Assembly: GCF_900113705.1 (NCBI RefSeq)
Contig: NZ_FOQI01000010.1
Location: 122,251-186,250, forward strand
Direction of reading: 5' to 3'
DNA: 64,000 bases
Source: Collimonas sp. OK307
GTDB taxonomy: Bacteria > Pseudomonadota > Gammaproteobacteria > Burkholderiales > Burkholderiaceae_D
Each line of letters opens with the position of its first letter. The stretch's first letter is position 1. The position numbers and the translations under genes are program-made. This document shows positions 45,631-54,262 of this stretch, in pieces. The notes under the pieces were generated by a model that was not told where the DNA came from, made no database searches, and saw only the letters and a program-made list of their open reading frames with translations.

Positions 45631-46718
45631 CTGGTCTCACTTTCAACGGAGAGGGGTTGTGGACGGGGCGCCAGTGGGAATAGCGGAATGAACTTTCGCT
45701 TGAATGCATTCCCAATGGATCTGATTAATCGTGCTCCCGGTTTTTCAATCAGCTGATAGTTGAGCCACGAAAGTCCAAGAACAAGCGCCACAAAGGGGAT
45801 GAGCAAAGCCATCTGTAACGGCGATGGGAGAAATTTATGGAAAAGATAAATAATCGGCATATGCAGCAGATAAATCGAAAAGCTGCATTCACCGCATAAA
45901 ACGATTGCCTTGTTTTCGAAGAAAAACTTGCCTAGCGCGGATGGAAATGAAAAGCCGAACACCAGGAAGGAGCCGAAAATGGCTGTCAAAATGCTGCTAT
46001 AGAATTCTTTGTTGCTAGAAAAAGGAAAGGCAATCCAGCCGCTCTCCATCAATACCATCGATGCAAGCAACAATGCATGCAGGCCGAGAATCGACTTACC
46101 GTCCTGACTCACAGCCCCTATTCTCGAACGAACGATTCCGGCGATGACGCCAAACAGGAAATAGTGAAGTTTTGCGCCGACAAAAGTACCTGGAAACACA
46201 TCCCGATACGACAGAAGAATCAGGGCGCCGAAGGTCAGGAATACCAGGCCTGTCATATCGAAACGTGTCACATAACGATTAGTCGCAGCCCATGCAAGAA
46301 CGAACAGGAAATAGAATTCAACCTCGGGCGTAATACTCCAGAACACCGACACGTTGCCTGAGAAAAAAATGTGCCGGAGGATGTTTTTACTCGAAATGTC
46401 ATATACGAAATTCGGGTCAACGTATGTGTAGATAAAAAATGAAAACAACAAAATAACCAGATAAGCCGGCGCAATTCTGGAAAACCTGGATGTCGCGTAT
46501 TCGACGACGCTCAGGATTGAGAATTTCTTTCCAAGGTAAAGATAAGCCATGAGAAAGCCGCTCAATGAAAAAAAAACCATCACGCCGATTTCACCGGAAA
46601 AATTGATTTTCCACGGAAGGGAGAACCAACTCACCGCATGGCCGTACACGACCAGCAACGCTGCTAGTCCGCGCAGGCCTGTGATTGCATCGATTCTTGT
46701 TTTATCCATGGTCGGCAT
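45627..46718 (-). CDS. membrane acyltransferase (acyltransferase-3 family)
   Basis: A 363-residue membrane protein starting MPTMDKTRIDAITGLRGLAA, the typical RGLAALLVVYGHA block with the catalytic-site His. It has the FFSLSGFLMAYLY helix and about ten helices in all, ending with a basic tail. It probably O-acetylates the exopolysaccharide repeat unit. It differs in sequence from the acyltransferase at 35028, so two separate modifications are possible. It overlaps the GH5 gene by four bases. Confidence 0.9.
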   Translation of the reverse strand: MPTMDKTRIDAITGLRGLAALLVVYGHAVSWFSLPWKINFSGEIGVMVFFSLSGFLMAYLYLGKKFSILSVVEYATSRFSRIAPAYLVILLFSFFIYTYVDPNFVYDISSKNILRHIFFSGNVSVFWSITPEVEFYFLFVLAWAATNRYVTRFDMTGLVFLTFGALILLSYRDVFPGTFVGAKLHYFLFGVIAGIVRSRIGAVSQDGKSILGLHALLLASMVLMESGWIAFPFSSNKEFYSSILTAIFGSFLVFGFSFPSALGKFFFENKAIVLCGECSFSIYLLHMPIIYLFHKFLPSPLQMALLIPFVALVLGLSWLNYQLIEKPGARLIRSIGNAFKRKFIPLFPLAPRPQPLSVESETR

Positions 46719-46772
46719 CAGCTATCTTTAACAGTGGTTTTCAATATGAGAATCCATTCTTTTCGGTCAGGT

Positions 46773-47900
46773 CTAACCCGCTAGCGCCAGGTCTTTGTAT
46801 ACGTCGATATATTTGTCGGCAATATGTCGCCAGTTGTAACGATCGGCGAACTGTTGCATCTGCACCCTCCTGAGTGCGTAGTCCGCACGCGTCTCTTCAT
46901 GCAATTCCAACAAGTTGGCAATGTTGTCTTCCCCGTTTCCTGCCGAGAGCAGATACCCTATCTTTGATTGCTCGATCAGATGGCGAAACGGTGGGATATC
47001 GCTTAACACCGGTGTCAACCCGGCGCTCATCGCTTCAATTGGCGCAATGCCAAAACCTTCGTGCCGCGACAAGCAGATAAAATAACTGGATTGCCCGATC
47101 AGGCTCGCCAGCTCGTGATCTGACGGGTTCGGCACTATCTGCACCAAGCCTGTCAGTTGCTGTTGATTCACCGCGGAGCGGAGTTCGTCCGCGGTGTGGT
47201 CGTATTCACGGCCGGCGATAATCAGTTTCCAGCCAGGCTCGCGCGCGGCCAATTGCTTGAACAAGGCCAGCGTTTCCAGCAAACCTTTATTGACAGACCA
47301 ACGACCGAAATAGATCATTGTCCTCGTCGGCGCCGACGCTGCCTGGCCGCTGTATTTTTCGACGTTGACACCGTTTTCAATGATGGCTAATTTTGGCGGA
47401 CTGACGATTTTGGAAAAAATGTCGCCGTCGTTATCGCTGGTGGCAATTATCTTGTCATAAGCCATCGAAGACGCGCGAGTGACTGTGTTGAAGTAGATTT
47501 TTTTCAGTTTCGATGCAAACTTCGTATGAAAAAATCCACCGTGAGTCGAAGCCACCAGGGGTCGTCGATGCAATGGTTTGGTAACAGCCAGATAGTCGAA
47601 GAAGAAATCGACGCCATGCACATGGATCACATCGGCATCGGCGACATGCTGCAGCACCTGCGGACAAAGCGGGTATCTGCTGGTGCCGTGAAACGGCAGG
47701 CGCACCACGCCAATGCCGTTGATCTGTGCTTCAGGGGCGAGGAATTCCGCGGAATTCCTGAACAGCCGGTTTAGTGTGACGATCTTGGGAATCTGATCGT
47801 GATGCTCACGCTGCTGCCGGGCGATATTCTGGACCACGTCTTCCATGCCACCTATGGATGGCGAATACTGACGCACGATGTGCACGACTTTAATAGGCAT
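46773..47900 (-). CDS. glycosyltransferase family 4
   Basis: A 375-residue GT-B enzyme beginning MPIKVVHIVRQYSPSIGGME, the GT4 N-terminal glycine loop. Its C-terminal half carries RTMIYFGRWSVNKGLLETLA and the EX7E motif SRHEGFGIAPIEAMSAGLTP. It uses a nucleotide-sugar (often GDP-Man or UDP-sugars) with retention of configuration. It starts the run of polymer-specific glycosyltransferases after the polymerase gene. Confidence 0.92.
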   Translation of the reverse strand: MPIKVVHIVRQYSPSIGGMEDVVQNIARQQREHHDQIPKIVTLNRLFRNSAEFLAPEAQINGIGVVRLPFHGTSRYPLCPQVLQHVADADVIHVHGVDFFFDYLAVTKPLHRRPLVASTHGGFFHTKFASKLKKIYFNTVTRASSMAYDKIIATSDNDGDIFSKIVSPPKLAIIENGVNVEKYSGQAASAPTRTMIYFGRWSVNKGLLETLALFKQLAAREPGWKLIIAGREYDHTADELRSAVNQQQLTGLVQIVPNPSDHELASLIGQSSYFICLSRHEGFGIAPIEAMSAGLTPVLSDIPPFRHLIEQSKIGYLLSAGNGEDNIANLLELHEETRADYALRRVQMQQFADRYNWRHIADKYIDVYKDLALAG

Positions 47901-47923
47901 GTTTGATTTCCTTTGATTGCTTT

Positions 47924-49198
47924 TCAGGCGTTAGATGGCTGTGACGCCGTTAGCGGGCGCGCCGGCAATGTATCTTTCGCGCGGCCTGCGGCGCAGCCGA
48001 CCAGGAACCACAGAACGCCGGCGGTTTTCAACGCGAACAGAGAGGTTCCGCTTACACACAAGATCAGGGACATATACAGCGTGATGTACGCCCGGAATCG
48101 ATTGCCCCTCTCGTCCTCCATTTTCAGCATCCAGAATGCACCCCACAAAAAGATGCATAACAGCAGGCCCAGCCGCGTGAGCAACGAGGGGTAGCCCATG
48201 TCGCCAAAGCTGGTATTGAATCCGTCCAGGCCGAATATCATTCCCAGATCCAGGTTCGACAATGTTTTCCCGCTCACAAAAAGCCGGCCGAGAACGCTGT
48301 CGCTGTAGTGACCGCCAAAAACCGTCGCGAGCAGAAGTAGCAGTGTCACGCTCAGGAATGGCATAACGATCAACCAGGTATTGGCTTTCGTCAGCGGCAA
48401 GCAACGCATCACGACCAGTGCCGCAACCGTGATCATGCCGTAGCGCGAATCGCTTAATGTAATCATGGTGGCGGCGGCCAGCAGGAAAAAAATCATCTCC
48501 TTGAACTCGTCGCGCCGTTTCGACAATCCCCAGGCCGCGATGATGACCGCGAAATTACCCAGTGAAACGGGTTCCAGAAAAATCGACGATACCCGGTGGT
48601 TGCCGATCAACGATGGCAAAATCGTGCGACCGATCCCTTCCGGCCGTATTCCATTCAGTCCCAAGACGCTATCTTTTGCCCAGTTGGATCCGGCGGCCAG
48701 GTTGCCCTGGCTGACGTAATAGGAAAAAATATTGAAAACCCGTGAAAACCAGTCGAGGAAAAACAATTCAAAAAATCCGAAAGCCAGCACCAGAAGAACC
48801 ATCATCTTAAGCAAGCGATCGGCATATTTACCGTTACCGATTTCCCGTCCGAGCCCGTAGAACAAGATAGGAATCATCACGTCCCTGAAGCCTTTCGGAT
48901 CTAGTTGATTGCGCAAAATCGCCATCAGGAACAGGTAGGCTGCCACCAGGAACGCGACAGCGACAAACTCAAGCCGGATACGCTTGATCAACACGGCAAG
49001 GCATGCGATGTAGATGGCGCCTTCAGTGAGACCCACCCCGGCAACCGAAATTGGATGGACGTTCGTATGAATCGCACATAAGACCGCCTGATACACCAGC
49101 GCAACCATCAGAATCCAAAACACCGCTCCTTCGGCGGGTACAGGAGAACCGGCTTGTCTTGGAAAAATAGAATTCCTGATGTTTGTAAAAAAAGGCAT
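47924..49198 (-). CDS. Wzy-type polymerase-like membrane protein
   Basis: A 424-residue protein with about ten hydrophobic helices and a larger periplasmic loop (about residues 165-215). It has no strongly conserved motif, as is usual for Wzy proteins. Its place between the export/length genes (epsEFG) and the glycosyltransferases, and the presence of Wzx in the same operon, support polymerase function. O-antigen ligase-like proteins look the same, so polymerase is inferred from context. Confidence 0.78.
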   Translation of the reverse strand: MPFFTNIRNSIFPRQAGSPVPAEGAVFWILMVALVYQAVLCAIHTNVHPISVAGVGLTEGAIYIACLAVLIKRIRLEFVAVAFLVAAYLFLMAILRNQLDPKGFRDVMIPILFYGLGREIGNGKYADRLLKMMVLLVLAFGFFELFFLDWFSRVFNIFSYYVSQGNLAAGSNWAKDSVLGLNGIRPEGIGRTILPSLIGNHRVSSIFLEPVSLGNFAVIIAAWGLSKRRDEFKEMIFFLLAAATMITLSDSRYGMITVAALVVMRCLPLTKANTWLIVMPFLSVTLLLLLATVFGGHYSDSVLGRLFVSGKTLSNLDLGMIFGLDGFNTSFGDMGYPSLLTRLGLLLCIFLWGAFWMLKMEDERGNRFRAYITLYMSLILCVSGTSLFALKTAGVLWFLVGCAAGRAKDTLPARPLTASQPSNA

Positions 49199-49298
49199 AC
49201 GACTTATATCCTCGACTTATGTCTCAGGGCGGCACGGCTTGCAGTCGAATGTGGGAAACCACACTGGGCCAGACTGCAAGACTTGGCTATCCCGCCCA

Positions 49299-50174
49299 TC
49301 AGAAACTCACCATTACCGAGCCGACTACTTCAGTGCCGCTGCGTCGGAGTTGCTCGCTGAATGCGGTGAGATCGGCGACGCGGGTGTGATCCTTCCGCAC
49401 CACCAGCAGCACGCCGCCGGCGCGTGCGGCTATGGTCAGGGTGTCCGCCGCGGTTGAAAACGCCGGCGTGTCATACAAAATGATGTCGAAGCGGTCGCAC
49501 AGCGTTTCATTCATGACAACGAAGCTGGAACGATTGATCAATTCCTGAGGGTTAGGCACTAACGATCCCGCGGGCAGTAACGACAAGTCGATGAACGATT
49601 CGGCCATCGCCAGCATATCCAGGCCGGCGCGTCCGGCCAGGACATCGGCCAGCCCGCGTCCTGCAGCCAGATTGAATATCTTGTGCTGGCTCGGGTTGCG
49701 CAGATTCGCATCGACCAGCAACGTCTGCTCGCCCAGTTGCGAAAACACGACGGCCAGATTTGCCGCCAGCAAGCTGGTTCCGTCGCCCGGATTGACACTG
49801 GCAATCGCCAAGGTCTTGCGCCCCGGACGGAACCAGCGCAGCATCAACTCGCTGCGCACCGAGCGCAGCATTTCGACTTCCGCACTGAACGGCTGGTAGG
49901 CGGCCATTAACGTCGCCGGATAGTTGCCTCCGCCTGCCTGCAGGTAAGGGTAATCAAATTGACTTGCCAGCACCTGCTGGATATCTGCCTCTGTGACCAG
50001 GCCGAGGCGTTGCGCCGCTTCGCCGAAACGGAGCCCCTCTTCCTTTTGCAGACGGCGCACGCGTTCCACTTCCTCCAGCGTCATCTTGCCTTGCTCAACC
50101 AGCATGCGACCCATGTGGATGTCTTTCCGGGACGCCGCACCGGCACTGACGATAGAACTGACCGGACTGTTCAT
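49299..50174 (-). CDS. epsG: EpsG-type tyrosine-kinase-like protein, degenerate P-loop
   Basis: A 291-residue protein. Residues about 18-80 resemble an MshEN/GspE N-terminal fold (MGRMLVEQGKMTLEEVERVR, QVLASQFDYPYL). Residues about 100-291 form the CpsD/EpsG ATPase-like domain. The Walker A region reads SVNPGDGTSLLAANL, so the usual Lys is Thr133. The Walker A-prime motif reads LLVDANLRNP, and Walker B reads FDIILYDTP. No C-terminal tyrosine cluster is present. The EpsG family normally controls exopolysaccharide chain length together with EpsF; kinase activity is doubtful here. It lies 28 bases from epsF. Confidence 0.88.
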   Translation of the reverse strand: MNSPVSSIVSAGAASRKDIHMGRMLVEQGKMTLEEVERVRRLQKEEGLRFGEAAQRLGLVTEADIQQVLASQFDYPYLQAGGGNYPATLMAAYQPFSAEVEMLRSVRSELMLRWFRPGRKTLAIASVNPGDGTSLLAANLAVVFSQLGEQTLLVDANLRNPSQHKIFNLAAGRGLADVLAGRAGLDMLAMAESFIDLSLLPAGSLVPNPQELINRSSFVVMNETLCDRFDIILYDTPAFSTAADTLTIAARAGGVLLVVRKDHTRVADLTAFSEQLRRSGTEVVGSVMVSF

Positions 50175-50202
50175 TTTCTTAACCTTTCCAGCGTAGGCGC
50201 GA

Positions 50203-51594
50203 TCATCGCGTTAAAAATAATCTGGAGAATGTAAATCTCCGCGGAGGTTTTCCCCAGGTGATGGTGCCAAGCACCGGCGCCTTCAGTACATTGATCAGGT
50301 CGATGCTGGACCGTACGCGGCGATTCGCCATTTCCGCCAACACCGCCAGAGCCAACCCGAGCATGACGCCGAGCAGTACCGACAACACCACGTTCAGCCG
50401 TACATTCGGGCTGATCGGAAACAGCGGTGCCACTGCGGGATTGAGTACCGACACATCGGATTGATGCGATTGCCCTTCAAGCTCGGTCTGTGTCAGGCGC
50501 TGAGCGGCGGTATCGTATGCTTTCTGCGCACTTTCAACATCCTTGACCAGCACCGATAATCCATCGCGGGCGTGATTGAGTTGGAACACTTTGGCAGTCT
50601 GCGCTGCCAACGCGGCGCGTATCTCTGCTTCGTGCTGACGCTGGATCCGGCCGTTATTCGCAACCGCGTTGTTGGTGGCGCCGATGCTACTGTTCACTTC
50701 AGCCCGCAACCGGTCGACTTCGGCCTTGGCGGCCTGGTACTGTGGATGATTGACGTCCAGATTCTGAGAAAGCTGCGCAAATTTCCCTTCCGCCAGCGCC
50801 AACGATGACTTCAGGTTTTGAACCAGCGTATTCGAAACCACATCCGGTGAATCCCGGTCGCCGCTGCCCGCCGCCTGCCTGCCGCGCGACGATGCTTCCG
50901 ACGCCTGCCCCTGCGCTTGCACCAGCTGAGTGGACAGCTCGTTCAAACGCGCCGTTTCAACGTCCAGACGGTTATCGGTACTAACCAATCCGTGCTGTTG
51001 CTGGTAGTCGGACAGCTTGCCTTGCGCCTCTTCCAGATTGGCGCGCAATGTCGCGACTTGCCCTGTGAAGTACTTGGCCGCCTGTTGCAACGGTTCTACC
51101 TTGATTTCCAGATTGAGCTGTTGGTAAGCGGTGGCAAAACCGTTTGCAACTTTGGCGACGAAGGCAGGATCGCTGCCCTTGGCCGAGATTTCAATCATGC
51201 TGCTTTCTCGCGATGGCGATACCTCAACCATTTTCAGCAAGGTATCGGCCAGCCATTCCTGGATCGATCCGTTGCCGTTCGTCAGTTGTTGAAAGCGCTG
51301 CTTGAAACCTGGCTGGTTTGCCAGGCCAAGATTGTCGACCACTTTCAAGGCCACCCGCCGGCTGGTGACAATATCGATTTGCGTGGCCATGTAACCGGAC
51401 GCCAACTGGGCCGGCAATACGTTGCCGGATACAGGATCGGCACCTTTGTAATTCAGCAGAACCGTGGTCGCCGCCCGGTACGTTTTTGGCAATGCAAGAC
51501 TGACCGCCGTGGTGGCAACGACTATCACAAGCAACGTCAATACAATGACCTTGTAGCGCGCCCTCAGAATGGTGACAAGCTGGGAAAAAGTCAT
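50203..51594 (-). CDS. epsF: EpsF-type chain-length determinant (Wzz/PCP)
   Basis: A 463-residue inner-membrane protein. An N-terminal helix (about 18-38) is followed by a long periplasmic coiled coil, with heptad-rich stretches around RQAAGSGD and QLNHARDGLSVL. A second helix lies near residue 400 (LSVLLGVMLGLALAVLAEMA) with a cytoplasmic tail. The conserved PCP motif PLFPISPNVRLNVVLS precedes the second helix. It oligomerises and sets polymer length with EpsG and EpsE. The start follows GAAAGGAGCTC. Confidence 0.92.
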   Translation of the reverse strand: MTFSQLVTILRARYKVIVLTLLVIVVATTAVSLALPKTYRAATTVLLNYKGADPVSGNVLPAQLASGYMATQIDIVTSRRVALKVVDNLGLANQPGFKQRFQQLTNGNGSIQEWLADTLLKMVEVSPSRESSMIEISAKGSDPAFVAKVANGFATAYQQLNLEIKVEPLQQAAKYFTGQVATLRANLEEAQGKLSDYQQQHGLVSTDNRLDVETARLNELSTQLVQAQGQASEASSRGRQAAGSGDRDSPDVVSNTLVQNLKSSLALAEGKFAQLSQNLDVNHPQYQAAKAEVDRLRAEVNSSIGATNNAVANNGRIQRQHEAEIRAALAAQTAKVFQLNHARDGLSVLVKDVESAQKAYDTAAQRLTQTELEGQSHQSDVSVLNPAVAPLFPISPNVRLNVVLSVLLGVMLGLALAVLAEMANRRVRSSIDLINVLKAPVLGTITWGKPPRRFTFSRLFLTR

Positions 51595-51670
51595 TTGAGC
51601 TCCTTTCGAAGTCCGGAATAAATGAACGACAAGACAATGGGCGACAAGACGTCAGCGCGGACGAGACTAA

Positions 51671-52471
51671 TCAAAAGAAGCTCTCTTTCACGTACACGAC
51701 GTCGTCCGCCTGCAACGTCTCGTCGTGGTCCGCACTTATCTCTACCTGGTTGCCCTTGGCGTCGCGCCGCTTGATGCGGATGCCACGTTCGGTTCCGCGT
51801 GGAGTCAGGCCGCCACCGATCGACAATGCCTGGACCACCGTCATGTTGTGCTCCAGCTTGTAGCCGCCAGGATGTTGCACTTCACCGTAGATATAAAATT
51901 TGGGAGCGCGATCCACGAAAATCACGTCGCCGTTGACCAGGTCGACATTCGATTTCATATCGGCCGACTGAATCATCTGGGCCAGATTGACGACCTGCTT
52001 GGTGGTTTTTCCATTGCGTGTACGGACGACAGTAGCGGTATCGCCGCCTTCGGGGCCGACACCGCCTGCCATTGCCAGCATATCGGTCACGCTGCGTTTG
52101 CCGGCCACCGGATAGCGGCCGGGATGCAATACCTGGCCGAGCACCGACACCTGCTGGCTCTGCAACTCGGTAACCATGATGTTGACTTCAGCCTTGCGCA
52201 GGAACCCGCCGCCCGTCAGCATGCCGGAGATCTTCTTTTCGGCATCCGCGGTAGACAGACCGCCGATGCTGACATCGCCGATGAGCGGGAAGGTAATGCT
52301 CCCTGCCTCGCTTACCTTTGTTTCCAGGCTTAGGTCAGGATTCCCGAATACGGATATTTTCAACGCATCGCCCGCTCCAAGCGGCGTATCGGCGGCCATT
52401 GCGGAAATGGCGCAAATTGCCAGCGTCATCGCCAGCAAGCACATGTAGATTCGTTTCATCATTTTCGCCAT
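51671..52471 (-). CDS. epsE: EpsE-type polysaccharide export protein (OPX/Wza)
   Basis: A 266-residue periplasmic/outer-membrane protein. It has a signal peptide (AMTLAICAISAMAADTPLGA region), a poly-export domain (about residues 27-110: GAGDALKISVFGNPDLSLET) and two SLBB domains (QQVSVLGQVLHPGRYPVAG; PKFYIYGEVQHPGGYKLEHN). It forms the outer-membrane secretion portal with EpsL-type barrels in this class. It is missing a lipobox Cys, so it may not be acylated, as with some OPX types. Confidence 0.93.
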   Translation of the reverse strand: MAKMMKRIYMCLLAMTLAICAISAMAADTPLGAGDALKISVFGNPDLSLETKVSEAGSITFPLIGDVSIGGLSTADAEKKISGMLTGGGFLRKAEVNIMVTELQSQQVSVLGQVLHPGRYPVAGKRSVTDMLAMAGGVGPEGGDTATVVRTRNGKTTKQVVNLAQMIQSADMKSNVDLVNGDVIFVDRAPKFYIYGEVQHPGGYKLEHNMTVVQALSIGGGLTPRGTERGIRIKRRDAKGNQVEISADHDETLQADDVVYVKESFF

Positions 52472-52537
52472 CCAGTTAAATTATTGTTTCTGTTGCTGTT
52501 ATTGTTTTGCGCCACATCTGCATCTTGCTCAACTTGC

Positions 52538-53488
52538 TCATTTCGCTTCAGCCACGTCGTGCCTGCCGGATCGATCTGGCACGGCCGGCACCTGCTTATC
52601 TGGCGAAGTGGAGGACATCGGCGCATCCTCTACAATCAAGTTATCGCTCTTGTCGACATATTCGAGTTTCGCCAGAGAACGCAAGCGCGCTATTTCGGCC
52701 GCGGCAACTTCCTGCATCTTCTTGTTCAACAGATAACGTTCGATCTGCGCGGTGGCGGCTTCTCTCGTTATCGGGCTATCTCGTAATTCAGTCAGGGCGC
52801 AAAGCAGATCTTGTTTGCCGTCTTCCATGACAAATAAATGATTCTTTCCAAGCTTTTTTATTTCTCCGACAATTCCCGCTGGCAGGTCGCCGCTGGTGTA
52901 CGTAAGCTGGGTTTTCACATACGGGATTCCACGTTTCTTGAGCCATGTCGCCATCTGGTTCAGCGATGTTGCCGTGTCCATCTGCGACTTGATGTCACCG
53001 TTAAAATCTCGCGCTGCTATGACCAATTGCTCGATATCCAACACCTTGCGATGCGCGAATAATTCCGGATGACTTTCAAAATAGGCATCGACTTCGGCTT
53101 TGGACGGCTTACTCAAATTTCCTTCTTTCGACTCCAGATAAGCTTGCACAATCGCTTGCGTCTTGAATCGCTCGACGATCTGAAGCAGTTTCGGATCGCG
53201 ATCGAGTTTGTTGCGCATCGCTTCCTTCAGCAAAACCTGTCGATTAATCAGCGCGTCCAGGGCCTGCTTACGCAGGGCTTTCCGCTGCACGTCATTTTCT
53301 TCCTTCGCGCCAACTGCATGCTGCAATTCGGCCTCGAGTTGCAGTGCCGTGATTTCATTGCCATCCACTCTTGCAAGTACCTTATTGGTCTTTTTTTTCT
53401 GGTCGCCGCAAGCAGATAAGCTAATTGCGGCAAGCAGCAACAAAATGCCAATCCCCTTTATGCGCGATATGCCGCCAATGGCATGCAT
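52538..53488 (-). CDS. epsD: EpsD-type peptidyl-prolyl isomerase-like lipoprotein
   Basis: About 316 residues if started at 53488, where a lipoprotein signal (IGILLLLAAISLSAC, Cys27) begins; an ATG at 53599 overlapping the upstream stop would add 37 residues. The domain pattern is SurA-like (N-terminal helical segment KVLARVDGNEITALQLEAEL, then a parvulin region FAHRKVLDIEQLVIAARDFN). EpsD proteins accompany epsE/epsF in methanolan-type loci and are thought to fold envelope or barrel proteins, possibly EpsL. The C-terminus is Pro/Ser-rich. Confidence 0.88.
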   Translation of the reverse strand: MHAIGGISRIKGIGILLLLAAISLSACGDQKKKTNKVLARVDGNEITALQLEAELQHAVGAKEENDVQRKALRKQALDALINRQVLLKEAMRNKLDRDPKLLQIVERFKTQAIVQAYLESKEGNLSKPSKAEVDAYFESHPELFAHRKVLDIEQLVIAARDFNGDIKSQMDTATSLNQMATWLKKRGIPYVKTQLTYTSGDLPAGIVGEIKKLGKNHLFVMEDGKQDLLCALTELRDSPITREAATAQIERYLLNKKMQEVAAAEIARLRSLAKLEYVDKSDNLIVEDAPMSSTSPDKQVPAVPDRSGRHDVAEAK

Positions 53489-53598
53489 GTAATCGAACCG
53501 ATCAAAGCAACTCAAAATCCGACTCCCATAAATAAAGCAAATTTCACGGACGCACTTTCTATTCTTCTGGCTGGAAATAACGGCTGACCGACGAGACA

Positions 53599-54126
53599 TC
53601 AGGTACTAAATTGACCAATAGGTCTGGACGCAGAAAAGAAACCAATGGATGTGCGCATCGGGCGACGGCGTACCTGATACAAAACGAAGCAGAGTCCCAC
53701 CAGGAGCAGAGCCCAGCGTCCAGGCTTCTGCTGCGGCTTCGCCTCGAAATCCTTGAGGAAATAGAACAGCATGTCGTCCGAATTATTCACGCTGGAAGAC
53801 GCCTTCGCTGACAGGCGGCCATCATCGACATTTGAGGAAAAACTCACCGGAACAACATTGGCGTCATGTCGGGGTTCAATCAACTCTCCCGCTTGACTGA
53901 AAACGACGGGAGCTTTCGAAGCTGACCTTGCCGAACGAGATACGATTGTCGTTTGCGTTGCATGGCTTGAATCGGCGGCCTCGACGTTTGACGGATAAGC
54001 ATCGATTGCCAACAGACTCCGGGCCTCGGCCTCGGACGTATTGAGTTGAAAAACAGGTGCAGCCGCTACGGCAGCGCTGCAAGAAACCACTAATGAAAGA
54101 GTTATCAACAACTTGGCTCTTCGCAT
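53599..54126 (-). CDS. secreted protein with PEP-CTERM-like tail
   Basis: A 175-residue protein. A signal peptide (residues 1-23, VVSCSAAVAAAP) is followed by a disordered Ser/Ala/Asp-rich middle with no fold. A hydrophobic helix with an Arg cluster follows (residues about 134-156: KPGRWALLLVGLCFVLYQV, then RRRP), then a 19-residue basic/aromatic end. The helix-plus-Arg pattern is that of PEP-CTERM sorting signals read by exosortases, but the Pro-Glu-Pro triplet is degraded to QKPG and residues continue after the Arg cluster. No exosortase gene is in the window. Its stop overlaps the EpsD start region. It is probably an EPS-linked envelope protein; function is unknown. Confidence 0.72.
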   Translation of the reverse strand: MRRAKLLITLSLVVSCSAAVAAAPVFQLNTSEAEARSLLAIDAYPSNVEAADSSHATQTTIVSRSARSASKAPVVFSQAGELIEPRHDANVVPVSFSSNVDDGRLSAKASSSVNNSDDMLFYFLKDFEAKPQQKPGRWALLLVGLCFVLYQVRRRPMRTSIGFFSASRPIGQFST

Positions 54127-54262
54127 GATCTTCCCCTAAAAAATTAATCGGACGTGGCATTGACTTGTACGGTAGGACACCACGGAACGTGAGGGTTCGT
54201 TACTGAAACATTTGTTACACCTCACCGCACATGACCAGGCAACGTTCACGAATCAGAAAGCA

